Assembly (NCBI GenBank): GCA_004214155.1
Contig: SGYQ01000001.1
Location: 62,001-126,000, forward strand
DNA length: 64,000 nt
Source of the DNA: Burkholderiaceae bacterium
GTDB taxonomy: Bacteria; Pseudomonadota; Gammaproteobacteria; Burkholderiales; Burkholderiaceae_A
Direction: 5' to 3'
Part shown: positions 18,063 to 25,817 of the stretch, in pieces
How positions within the stretch are numbered: the stretch's first letter is position 1
Layout of the letters: each line of letters opens with the position of its first letter
The notes under the pieces: model-generated
Database searches by the model: none
Told to the model about the DNA's origin: nothing
Seen by the model: the letters and a program-made list of their open reading frames with translations, nothing else
Program-made: the position numbers and the translations under genes

Positions 18063-19343
18063 TTAAAAGGGGGTTACATTAATACTGGTCCTTCCTCTCT
18101 TACTAACAGGTCCTAAATCTGGTCCAGCAATTTTAATTGCCTCTGCCTTAAAAGGGGAAACTGCTTTTATTTCTACCAAGGCAATTTTTTCTAGCGCTGA
18201 TTCCTCCAAAATTCTATGAGGTATCATATTTGAATCAGTAAGTAGTAGTTGATCACCTAACTTGATTCCTCGTTCGTAACCTGCGTCTATATATATTGTA
18301 TCGCCATTGATTTGAGAAATTGGAAATGAAATCTGGCGACAATCAAAGGCAATAATAGTGTCCTTGATAATATGAGAGAGTTCTTCAGAGAGTTTCCTTT
18401 CAAAGTGTGCGGAAAAAGCTTTCTGCGTGTTTGTTTTAAACTTACCAATCTGGTTCGCTTCATGAATTGCATACGCAATTTGAGCTATCCCTGATCGTGG
18501 CGTTTCAGGGGGAGGGTCAGCCCAGGGACTGGGAAGAAAGCCTTCAGAGGATAAAACTAATTCCTTTGTTTCCAAGTCCGTGATTTTCAACAATAGCTTT
18601 ACTTCTACATGATTTCTCTTCTTTTGAAATGAAAACTTCTCAATTGGTTGAACTTGTACTTCTATTCGATACTGAGGTTTATTTAAAGAAGAACCGGATA
18701 AAAAGCGTGTATAGGAAGTTTTATAAAGTGGTTTTTGTTGCACAAAAATCCAGTTTTGATGAGTGTTAATTCCAACTTTATAAATTTTCTCAGCTGTTCT
18801 TCGGATTGTTTCAAGGTCATTAAATGGCAATTCTAAACTGGAGCGACCGACACTCACGATTAATTCTGCTACCCGCGCGTATGATGGGTTAGAAAATCTA
18901 CAGTATTTTGATTTTTTATGCGGTTTTAGTTGATTAATATTGAAGTCTTTTTCACCAATATTATTTCTTAAATTATTATGTTTTGTACTATAACCCTCTG
19001 ATAGGACGTACAAATTTTCGTGTAAACTACCATTGGTATCTATCCAGGAGCTTGATTTTACCCTGGCTTTAGTTTTAAGAGCTTCGGATATTAGAATCTC
19101 TCTTATAGCATTAAGCTTTTCTTCATTGGTTGTAATACTTTTTTCAGGAATCTCTGAAGCTTGCTTTTCTAACTTGTTTTCTTCAGAGTTTTCTGTTGCT
19201 TTTCGTACGTTTAAATTCTCCTGGGAAAAAGTTACGTTAGGGGATAATCCAATAGCGACCGAGATTAATAATGTACAAAGAGGTTTTTTGAAAAATCGAC
19301 CCTTTAACCGTATTTTTTCTTTCGTCATCGTTACTTTTTTCAT
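18063..19343 (-). CDS. flgT: FlgT-like flagellar H-ring / assembly protein
   Basis: 426 residues with a signal peptide (CTLLISVAIGLSPNVTFS). The C-terminal ~80 residues match the FlgT C-terminal domain pattern: GDTIYIDAGYERGIKLGDQLLL, then ALVEIKAVSPFKAEA. The middle has the curli-like or Rossmann-type sequence expected of FlgT-M. In Vibrio, FlgT forms the H-ring around the basal body and is needed for stator assembly in polar sodium-driven motors. The neighbouring flgP supports the call. It is somewhat longer than the usual ~370 residues, with an N-terminal linker rich in Glu and Lys. Confidence 0.65.
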   Translation of the reverse strand: MKKVTMTKEKIRLKGRFFKKPLCTLLISVAIGLSPNVTFSQENLNVRKATENSEENKLEKQASEIPEKSITTNEEKLNAIREILISEALKTKARVKSSSWIDTNGSLHENLYVLSEGYSTKHNNLRNNIGEKDFNINQLKPHKKSKYCRFSNPSYARVAELIVSVGRSSLELPFNDLETIRRTAEKIYKVGINTHQNWIFVQQKPLYKTSYTRFLSGSSLNKPQYRIEVQVQPIEKFSFQKKRNHVEVKLLLKITDLETKELVLSSEGFLPSPWADPPPETPRSGIAQIAYAIHEANQIGKFKTNTQKAFSAHFERKLSEELSHIIKDTIIAFDCRQISFPISQINGDTIYIDAGYERGIKLGDQLLLTDSNMIPHRILEESALEKIALVEIKAVSPFKAEAIKIAGPDLGPVSKRGRTSINVTPF

Positions 19344-19403
19344 TTATATCTCAGTCGCTTGACTTAACTAATTTTGTCTTATCAAAAATTTATGCTTCTA
19401 TAG

Positions 19404-20231
19404 TTAATAGGAAGCTGCAAGTTGTTCAGCATAGTACCTTCTCAGATCCTCAACAATACTCCCATCCAGAGATAGGGTTGTTTCGTATGTGTCGTCGCCA
19501 ACGGGATTAATGCTCACAACTTTGGCTCCGTAAATAATCCCTTCAACTTTTGTTCTGAAAACATCACTTTTAATCACCATATCGGCGACTGTAGTTGTCG
19601 CATCTAAATATTGTCCAAACACCTGTTCAGATAGTCCGCGATATGCGTCCAACTTAGACGCTCTTATCGCTAAAAGTCTTTGTTGTGCTGGAATAGTATG
19701 ATGTTGAATACTAATTACAGCGTATCCAGTTGCACTTATAGCAGCCCGTCTCTTCACTAATGGCTGCATTAAACTCTCACCACGCATAGTGTCTTCGCTC
19801 ACGGAGGTTTTTTCATTAGACGCTTCAAATTCCATCAATTTGTCATCAATTGCTTTTTCAGCTGCAGCCACAAGAAGATCACGTTCGTTGAGGGCTCTAT
19901 CCGCAGCTTTTTCAGCTGCTCGGCGTTCCATTTTGGCTACATCGGCTGCTCTTTTTGCCGCCTTCCTTTCACTAGAGGCTGATAAGGCTGCCTTATCAGC
20001 AGCAAGTCTTTGTGCCATGGCTTTTTCCACTGAAATATCTACTGAGGCAAGTTTAATGGTGCTTTCCTGACTGTGGATGGCGCTTTCTTTATTTTGTTTT
20101 TTAAACTCTTGATCTGCTAGAGACTGAGATTTTGGGACCGGTATACTTTGTTTTCCCATGATTGGCATCCCAGCACAGCCGATTAGAATAAAATTAATGA
20201 GTAAGCATAAAAGGGTTAGACGAGTTCTCAT
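19404..20231 (-). CDS. flgP: FlgP-like LPP20-family flagellar outer-membrane lipoprotein
   Basis: 275 residues from the ATG at 20231. The frame extends to a GTG at 20288, but the ATG directly precedes a lipoprotein signal (LLCLLINFILIGC) and has AGGATG upstream. The C-terminal ~110 residues are LPP20/FlgP-like: ISATGYAVISIQHH, then LAIRASKLDAYRGLSEQVFG and VKGxIxGAxV-like sequence. Between the lipobox and this domain lies an unusual ~90-residue stretch rich in Ala, Lys, Glu and Arg (ERKAAKRAADVAKMERRAA), predicted to be a long helix. FlgP makes outer-membrane-associated rings around the polar motor in Vibrio and Campylobacter. A sigma-28-type promoter lies just upstream. Confidence 0.75.
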   Translation of the reverse strand: MRTRLTLLCLLINFILIGCAGMPIMGKQSIPVPKSQSLADQEFKKQNKESAIHSQESTIKLASVDISVEKAMAQRLAADKAALSASSERKAAKRAADVAKMERRAAEKAADRALNERDLLVAAAEKAIDDKLMEFEASNEKTSVSEDTMRGESLMQPLVKRRAAISATGYAVISIQHHTIPAQQRLLAIRASKLDAYRGLSEQVFGQYLDATTTVADMVIKSDVFRTKVEGIIYGAKVVSINPVGDDTYETTLSLDGSIVEDLRRYYAEQLAASY

Positions 20232-20265
20232 GTCACATCCTATGAAAAAATTAGTAGTATAAATT

Positions 20266-20292
20266 GGATCGGATCTTTTGGCGGGCACTTTA
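20266..20292 (-). promoter_or_regulatory. Candidate FliA (sigma-28) promoter for the flgP operon
   Basis: On the minus strand TAAA (20292-20289), exactly 15 bases, then TCCGATCC (20273-20266) matches the FliA pattern TAAA-N15-GCCGATAA at all four -35 bases and 5 of 8 -10 bases. Transcription would start about 25 bases before the flgP ATG. Confidence 0.45.
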
Positions 20293-20296
20293 ATTT

Positions 20297-20325
20297 TTCT
20301 GTTCCTTATGTAGATACTCTATAAT
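20297..20325 (+). promoter_or_regulatory. Candidate sigma-70 promoter for the fleQ-like gene
   Basis: A perfect TATAAT (20320-20325) with a weak -35 TTCTGT (20297-20302) at 17-base spacing, 30 bases upstream of the ATG at 20356. No sigma-54 or FliA motif was seen for this gene, as expected of a master regulator. Confidence 0.45.
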
Positions 20326-20355
20326 GGAGGAATAAAGTTTTTTTCTAGAATCAAC

Positions 20356-21423
20356 ATGATAAATTCACAAATTCTTGGAAATAGCTCCTCCGTGACTGAG
20401 TTAAGACAATTAATTGATACCGTAGCAGTTTCTGACACATCTGTATTGATTTATGGCGAGAGTGGTACTGGCAAGGAGCTAATAGCCAAGAATCTTCATT
20501 CCCTCTCTAGAAGATCTAGACACAAATTTATAGCCGTTAACTGTGCCGCGATTCCCAGAGATCTAATAGAGAGTGAGCTTTTTGGCCATAAAAAGGGTTC
20601 TTTTACTGGCGCTATCGGGGACAGGCTGGGCAGATTTGAATTAGCCAATGGCGGAACCCTTTTTTTGGATGAGATTGGTGATTTACCGCAAGATGTACAG
20701 GTCAAATTACTACGAGTATTACAGGAACGTGTTATTGATCCGATTGGCTCAATAAAACCAAAACCTATCGATGTGAGAGTTATTTCTGCAACGCACAAAG
20801 ACTTAGAAGCAGAAATTTCGTCTGGCGGTTTTCGTGAAGATTTGTATTACCGTTTGAATGTGTTACCAATTATTTCGCCTCCTTTAAGGGAAAGAAAGTC
20901 TGATATTGTTCTACTCTTTGAACATTTTTCAAAAATTCATTCAAAAAATCAAACGGATAATATTACTCTAGCGCCTTGTCTCGTAAATGCCTTTGAAAGC
21001 TATAATTGGCCAGGAAACATTAGAGAACTGTCCAATATTTCAGCGCGACTAACAACACTGTACCCCGGCAAAAAAGGTTTACAGGTGGTAGATGTTCCAG
21101 AAACTATGTTGCCGAACGGATTGAGGAAGTTCATAGGTACCCCAAAGAGAGATAAAACTGAAAATAACAGGGTTGAAAACTTAATTTCACTGGCACAGGG
21201 CAATGATGTGAATGTCGTTCAGAAAACACAGGAAGAAGATTCGGATAACTCTCCAGACTCGGATAAATCTCTTAGAGAAAGGCTTGCTGAATTTGAAAAA
21301 AGGCTTATTAAACAGGCATTAATCGAATCCGAAGGCAATGTAACCAAGACAGCTAAGACGTTAAATGTCCAAAGAACGACTTTAATTGAAAAAATCAATA
21401 AGTATTCTATTAATTTGACCTAA
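20356..21423 (+). CDS. fleQ: FleQ/FlrA-type sigma-54 activator lacking the N-terminal receiver domain
   Basis: 355 residues. The AAA+ domain begins almost at residue 1: Walker A GESGTGKE (34-41), the sigma-54 contact loop GSFTGA (81-86, usually GAFTGA), Walker B LFLDEIG (102-108) and arginine-finger region FREDLYYRLNV. A linker of ~60 charged residues leads to a Fis-type HTH (about 305-353) ending NVQRTTLIEKINKY, which is very like FleQ/FlrA. Family members are ~470-490 residues with a REC-like domain; that domain is absent here and no in-frame start exists upstream. It should activate sigma-54 flagellar promoters, four candidates for which are in this window. It is divergent from flgP, and its 3' end overlaps a convergent lipoprotein gene by 42 bases. 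Confidence 0.85.
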   Translation: MINSQILGNSSSVTELRQLIDTVAVSDTSVLIYGESGTGKELIAKNLHSLSRRSRHKFIAVNCAAIPRDLIESELFGHKKGSFTGAIGDRLGRFELANGGTLFLDEIGDLPQDVQVKLLRVLQERVIDPIGSIKPKPIDVRVISATHKDLEAEISSGGFREDLYYRLNVLPIISPPLRERKSDIVLLFEHFSKIHSKNQTDNITLAPCLVNAFESYNWPGNIRELSNISARLTTLYPGKKGLQVVDVPETMLPNGLRKFIGTPKRDKTENNRVENLISLAQGNDVNVVQKTQEEDSDNSPDSDKSLRERLAEFEKRLIKQALIESEGNVTKTAKTLNVQRTTLIEKINKYSINLT

Positions 21424-21978
21424 AAATGTAATTTGTTTAGCTTTTTTATCGGAGACAAGCAAGAATGGCAATTCAATTTTTTTCCTTTGCCAGCAGTAAC
21501 CGTGGCCCTTGTAAGTGTAAAGTGAGCATGCAATACTATCACCAAAAACATGACCATCTCTACTCCAGTAGTGACCGATTTTAAGGTCTGGAAAAACTCT
21601 AGTGTCTAATGCCGGATTAATACAGTCTTTTCTTTGTAGTTCTCGTAACTGCCAGTACCTGGCCACTTTCCAGGTAATCCCGGAACTCTCTGAGAATTCC
21701 CTAGCAAATGACTGAGCATCAAGCCAATTGAGCTCTAAAGGTTCTCCAATGCAATTACCATCTATAAACGTCTGTCCCGCATTACATCTATACCATTTAA
21801 TTTTGGTGGAAGCGTCGTAAGCTACAGGAGAATCACTGCTGATTTGAAACCTATTTTGAGGCGTTCCCGTGAGAAAATCAGGACAAGAAGGAAGATTTTT
21901 CCTAAATTCGCAGGCTGATAGAAAGAGACTCGAGGAAATTCCCAAAAAAAGGACAAAAAAGGCTCTATTTAGCGGCAT
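21382..21978 (-). CDS. DUF1566 (Lcl C-terminal-like) lipoprotein
   Basis: 198 residues. The signal ends in SLFLSAC, a lipobox, so the product is probably a lipoprotein. The rest contains the DUF1566 signature layout: W-x-DAQSFA, then WKVARYWQLRELQ, NPALDTRVFPDL and YWSRDG, with several Cys (SCPDF, YRCNAG, GNCIG, IACSLY, HGYCWQ) likely disulphide-bonded. Its function is unknown; such domains occur in exported proteins of many bacteria. The last 42 bases overlap the convergent fleQ-like gene. Confidence 0.75.
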   Translation of the reverse strand: MPLNRAFFVLFLGISSSLFLSACEFRKNLPSCPDFLTGTPQNRFQISSDSPVAYDASTKIKWYRCNAGQTFIDGNCIGEPLELNWLDAQSFAREFSESSGITWKVARYWQLRELQRKDCINPALDTRVFPDLKIGHYWSRDGHVFGDSIACSLYTYKGHGYCWQRKKIELPFLLVSDKKAKQITFLGQINRILIDFFN

Positions 21979-22087
21979 CTATACGCGGTACTAACCAAAA
22001 TTAATAGTTTATTAACAAACTGATGTCCTTATTATAAGATACTACATTAAGCAAAACCAATTATTAAGCTGCTTCAGGTTGGTATTT

Positions 22088-22104
22088 TTGGAACAGTTTG
22101 TGCT
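22088..22104 (+). promoter_or_regulatory. Candidate sigma-54 promoter for motAB
   Basis: TTGGAACAGTTTGTGCT carries the essential GG-N10-GC (GG 22090-22091, GC 22102-22103) and departs from TTGGCACRNNNNTTGCW at two positions. It lies about 90 bases before the stator gene start. Confidence 0.5.
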
Positions 22105-22195
22105 TTATATTTGTCTATTCAAAGGTAGTTTTGCAGAAATGAAAGTATTATCGACTAATAATTCACTAATAAGTTTTTTTGAGGAAGATTAAAGT

Positions 22196-22957
22196 ATGGA
22201 TATAGCAAGCGTTGTGGGACTTATTGCGGCCTTTGTTCTTATTGTCATGGCGATGGGCGATCCTTCTGTGTTCATCGATGTCCCGTCGGTTTTAATTGTA
22301 ATTGGAGGAACGGCAGCCACCGTCTTGAATACTACAACAATTCCTGGGCTTATTGGTGCTATCAAAGTTTTTTTGAAGTCCATTTTAAATAGTCCTGAAC
22401 CGCCTGAAAAGGTTATTGAACAGTTGGTTGAACTTGGCACCATTGCTAAAAAAGATGGGTTCGTTGCGTTAGAAGGGCAAGAAATTAAAAATCCTTTCAT
22501 GGCAAGAGGGGTTCGTATGCTGGTTGACGGAACAGACCCTGCCTTAATAAAACAGTCAATGGAAACCGAGCTCGATCAAATCAAAGCTCGCCATCAAAGT
22601 GGCAATGACTTACTGGGAAATGCTCAGGACTTAGCCCCGGCAATGGGTATGATTGGAACGCTTGTAGGATTAGTAATTATGTTAGGTAATATGAGTGACC
22701 CAAAGGCTTTGGGGCCTGCAATGGCTATCGCTATTTTAACGACCTTGTATGGAGCGATTATTGCGAACGTTGTTTTTATGCCAGCTCGAAAAAAGTTAGA
22801 GGCAGTTGATACTGCTGAGACAATTAATAATCTCATGATTACTGATGCAGTTCTATTCATCCAGGGAGGGGGTAACCCACGTCTAATACCTGATTTATTA
22901 ATAGGGTACATTATACCTGGGAACAGAGCTAAAGTTCAGGCAGCTGTCGGAGGGTAA
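22196..22957 (+). CDS. pomA: PomA-like flagellar stator subunit (MotA family)
   Basis: 253 residues with four membrane helices: 1-25, ~30-50, ~145-170 and ~178-200. It is PomA-like throughout: start MDIASVVGLIAAFVLIVMAMG, then PSVLIVIGGTAA, the cytoplasmic loop with MARGVRMLVDG, and LAPAMGMIGTLVGLVIML followed by PALxxAxLTTLYGAI in the last pair of helices. It forms the ion channel with the downstream MotB/PomB and drives the flagellar rotor. Resemblance to PomA suggests sodium coupling, but this cannot be settled by eye. It is 3 bases upstream of the partner gene. Confidence 0.93.
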   Translation: MDIASVVGLIAAFVLIVMAMGDPSVFIDVPSVLIVIGGTAATVLNTTTIPGLIGAIKVFLKSILNSPEPPEKVIEQLVELGTIAKKDGFVALEGQEIKNPFMARGVRMLVDGTDPALIKQSMETELDQIKARHQSGNDLLGNAQDLAPAMGMIGTLVGLVIMLGNMSDPKALGPAMAIAILTTLYGAIIANVVFMPARKKLEAVDTAETINNLMITDAVLFIQGGGNPRLIPDLLIGYIIPGNRAKVQAAVGG

Positions 22958-22960
22958 TAA

Positions 22961-24250
22961 ATGGCCGAAGAAACCGTTGAAGAACTAGAGAAAAAAGAAG
23001 GTGGGCCTGCGGCCGAAGGTGAGGCTGACTCTAATAAGGAAAAAGAAGAAGAAAAGAAAGAAGAGAAAGAGGAAGAGGAAGAGCAACCACCTGAGAAAAA
23101 AGAGCCTGAACCTGAGTGTAAATGTGAGGAGTGTCCAAAATGTGTTCAGCTAGTGCCAGCATGGATGCCTACTTTTGCCGATATGGCTACCTTGCTCATG
23201 GCCTTTTTTGTGATGATTTTGTCCTTTGCAGAAATGAACGTTCCGAAATTTAAGCAAATTTCCGGCACTATGAAAAATTCATTTGGCGTTCAGCGTTTGA
23301 TTCCCACGGTAGAACAGCCTAAGGCAACCAGTGTTATTGCTCAAAGCTTTTCCCCGGCGGTAGCTCAACCTACTGTGCTTGATACGGTTAAACAGGATAC
23401 GACTGATGAAACAAAAAAGGATGTTGAGTTAAAGACTGAGGATAAAACCCAGGAGGATGGTTCTACTGGGGAACAGACGAAATCTTCGGATCCGGAAACG
23501 GAAGCAGAAGCAAAGAAAGTTGCTGAAGCACTTAAGGAAGAAATTGCTCAGGGTAAAGTGAAAGTTTCCACTGAAGGAGAAAAAGTAGTTGTTGAATTAC
23601 AAGAGTCAATTGAAGCAAAAAATGCACCTGAAGGTGGGGGAGGATCAGGGGAAGCCGGTCAGCAAAGGTCCGGGGTTGTGAGTCAGGAGTCAATAGAGCT
23701 TTTTGCAAAAATAGCTGAAGTTCAGGCTTCGGTCACTAGACCTTTAGAAGCAAGGCAGGCATCTACGGGTCCGGAAGGAACTTCTTCTGGTGTCAATCAA
23801 GAGGAGATCGATGCTAGATTAGCACAAATCAAGGCTGATTTATCAGAAGAAATTTCTGAGGGTAAGGCCGAGGTTTTTCGTGATGGTGATAATGTAGTTA
23901 TTCGTTTGGCCGAGCAGGGCTCGTTTGTATCCGGTAAAGCGGACCTGCAGCCTGGGTTTTTGCCGCTTCTCGAGAAAGTTGGGAAAACTGTTGCGTCTGG
24001 TGAAGGGAATGTAAAGATTGAAGGGCATACTGACAATGTTCCTGTCATTGAAAATCCCAGATTTAAATCGAATTGGGATTTGTCAGGTGCCCGAGCCGGA
24101 TCAGTTGCCGATTATTTTATCAAAAAAGGTGGAGTTCCACCTGGCAGAATTAATGTGTCTGGTCACGCAGATACAAAGCCTGTTGGACCCAACGATACTG
24201 CTCCTAATAGAGCTAAGAATAGGAGAATCGAGGTTATAGTTAGCGGTTAG
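22961..24250 (+). CDS. pomB: PomB-like flagellar stator subunit with duplicated linker element
   Basis: 429 residues, much longer than the usual ~310. Residues 1-52 are a Glu/Lys-rich tail, followed by CKCEECPKC (53-61) just before the single membrane helix (~68-91, PAWMPTFADMATLLMAFFVM), in which Asp74 is the expected ion-binding residue. FKQISGTMKNSFGVQ follows, as in PomB plugs. Residues ~182-216 and ~283-317 carry the same EEI-x-GK-x-x-V-x-x-x-G-x-x-VV-x-L element twice. The OmpA-like peptidoglycan-binding domain is at ~322-428 (IEGHTDNVP, NWDLSGARA, NRRIEVIV). It partners the preceding PomA. Confidence 0.93.
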   Translation: MAEETVEELEKKEGGPAAEGEADSNKEKEEEKKEEKEEEEEQPPEKKEPEPECKCEECPKCVQLVPAWMPTFADMATLLMAFFVMILSFAEMNVPKFKQISGTMKNSFGVQRLIPTVEQPKATSVIAQSFSPAVAQPTVLDTVKQDTTDETKKDVELKTEDKTQEDGSTGEQTKSSDPETEAEAKKVAEALKEEIAQGKVKVSTEGEKVVVELQESIEAKNAPEGGGGSGEAGQQRSGVVSQESIELFAKIAEVQASVTRPLEARQASTGPEGTSSGVNQEEIDARLAQIKADLSEEISEGKAEVFRDGDNVVIRLAEQGSFVSGKADLQPGFLPLLEKVGKTVASGEGNVKIEGHTDNVPVIENPRFKSNWDLSGARAGSVADYFIKKGGVPPGRINVSGHADTKPVGPNDTAPNRAKNRRIEVIVSG

Positions 24251-24332
24251 ACGTGTATCTTCTCATTAATAAAATGCTGGAATATAGTTTTTAACATTTT
24301 ACTAAATGTGGAAAGTCGTTACGGCACCGTTC

Positions 24333-25439
24333 TTATTTCGTTTCTTCCACAGGCTCTAGAGAACTAACCTTGGCTGGGTATTTGATCATTTGGTTGTCCT
24401 TTTGTCGGGGCTCGGCAGCCTTTAGAGCGTCTAGATATTGTTTTTCTTGCAGTATAATCAAAGCCTCAATTTCGCGTTTGACTTTGGCAAGTTCCAATGC
24501 TGTTAAATTAAGTCTTTCCGTTTTATCTAAGGCACTTTTTAAATTTTTTGAAATCTTCTTCTCAAAATTTTTCAACTCATTAGCTAAAGAAGCAGTAGTT
24601 TTTCTCTGCTCATTAAAGCTCTTTTCTTGAGCCTTGATTTTACCTTCCAGTGACTTTTCCAATTCTTTAACTGAGGCCACCATCTTTTCCACTGTCTTCA
24701 TGCTTTCTTTGTTGAGATTAGCTGCCTGATCAGTTAGAAACTTGGTTTGTTCTTCTTTATTTTTCTCCGACCCAGTAGTCAGCGCCTCTATGCCAGCTGA
24801 CAAGGTAGTATTGACTTTCTTGAGTTGGTCAAAGTTTTTATTTATGTCATTTATGTTTTTGGTTAAATCCTCTATCGTACTTAGACTACTTTTTACCTCT
24901 GCAGATCTGGTTCCCAAATTCACAATCATTAAATCCATTTGCTCAATTTTTTTATTCATTTGATACATTACCAGACTAAACAGACCAGCTGTAGCGATTA
25001 GTAAAGCAACGCATAGGGAAATCACGATGGTTGACCTTACGTTGCCATTTGACGCCGCTGAAATTAAACTTTTCGCTCCCATCGTTAAGCTTCGGTGACT
25101 ATTTGTAACAGCGCTAGCGGAACGATTAGCAACTTCAGCTGCATCTAAAACGGTGCTTGCAAGGGCTTCGAGTCTTTTAGTAGACTGCTCCTCGCTCTCA
25201 AGCCGCTTCTTTTCTTGGTCTTCCCACCTGCTTTCCTCTTCAGCCCGACGATTAGCATAGGCTTCTTCCTGAGATTTGATTATTTCCGAAGCCTCGGCTA
25301 CTGTGGCTGCCGCTTCCTTAGCAGCTAAAATTTTCTTGTCAACCTGATCATCCTCCCCCAAAGAATTTTTTGGATCATCGGATCCATCTTCAGGACTTAT
25401 AAATTCGTCATTCAAGTCTTCTTTTTTTCCGTCTGCCAT
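24333..25439 (-). CDS. Unrecognised coiled-coil membrane protein next to the stator genes
   Basis: 368 residues with an acidic cytoplasmic N-terminus (1-35), a helical region rich in Ala, Glu and Arg (~38-110), one membrane helix at ~136-158 (STIVISLCVALLIATAGLFSL), and a long Lys/Glu/Leu coiled coil (~160-345). I see no catalytic motif. It is convergent with pomB (82-base gap) and stands between the stator genes and the fliK-flhB operon. A structural or localisation role in the motor is possible from context only. A divergent fit would be a methyl-accepting-like or Smc-like membrane coiled coil; the MCP signalling hairpin is absent. Confidence 0.75.
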   Translation of the reverse strand: MADGKKEDLNDEFISPEDGSDDPKNSLGEDDQVDKKILAAKEAAATVAEASEIIKSQEEAYANRRAEEESRWEDQEKKRLESEEQSTKRLEALASTVLDAAEVANRSASAVTNSHRSLTMGAKSLISAASNGNVRSTIVISLCVALLIATAGLFSLVMYQMNKKIEQMDLMIVNLGTRSAEVKSSLSTIEDLTKNINDINKNFDQLKKVNTTLSAGIEALTTGSEKNKEEQTKFLTDQAANLNKESMKTVEKMVASVKELEKSLEGKIKAQEKSFNEQRKTTASLANELKNFEKKISKNLKSALDKTERLNLTALELAKVKREIEALIILQEKQYLDALKAAEPRQKDNQMIKYPAKVSSLEPVEETK

Positions 25440-25817
25440 GCTTATTCCTAGTTATAAATTTTAGTTAGACTCCTAGTGATTATCTTGTTTCTACTCGTTT
25501 TTCCTTTTTAAACTACCGAAACAACAAAAACCCAACTAATTTCGCTATTTATAAGTATAAAAACCATGTAGGATCATTTTCCAACATGTCCTTTCGATTT
25601 TTTTCTCATCATTTCAATAATATTTTGGCAACTACTCTTCATTACTCTTTTTAATATAGCATCAATATGCTTTTCGATAAAATCCTTTGCCCTCATACCA
25701 AAGTTGTCCGATAGACCTTAACTATATAGCTTTATTTATGCCTCATATGGATATTCGGCAGCTCCCATGGCTGCTTTAATGATTACATCCTGTTTATTTA
25801 AGTTTCAGGTTGATTTA
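25440..25817. other. 378-base intergenic region, no gene recognised
   Basis: A+T-rich, with frequent stops in the frames I read and no RNA gene or clear terminator. One weak sigma-54-like element on the minus strand (GG-N10-GC, GC at 25729-25730) lies about 290 bases from the downstream gene start, too far to trust. Confidence 0.4.

Noticed and set aside
22148-22155. FliA -10 element on the minus strand (GTCGATAA)
   Set aside because: The -10 is good, but no TAAA lies at 15-base spacing and the nearest minus-strand gene is ~170 bases away.
25726-25745. Sigma-54 promoter for the coiled-coil gene
   Set aside because: It has GG-N10-GC on the minus strand but a poor TTGC half, and lies about 290 bases from the start codon.
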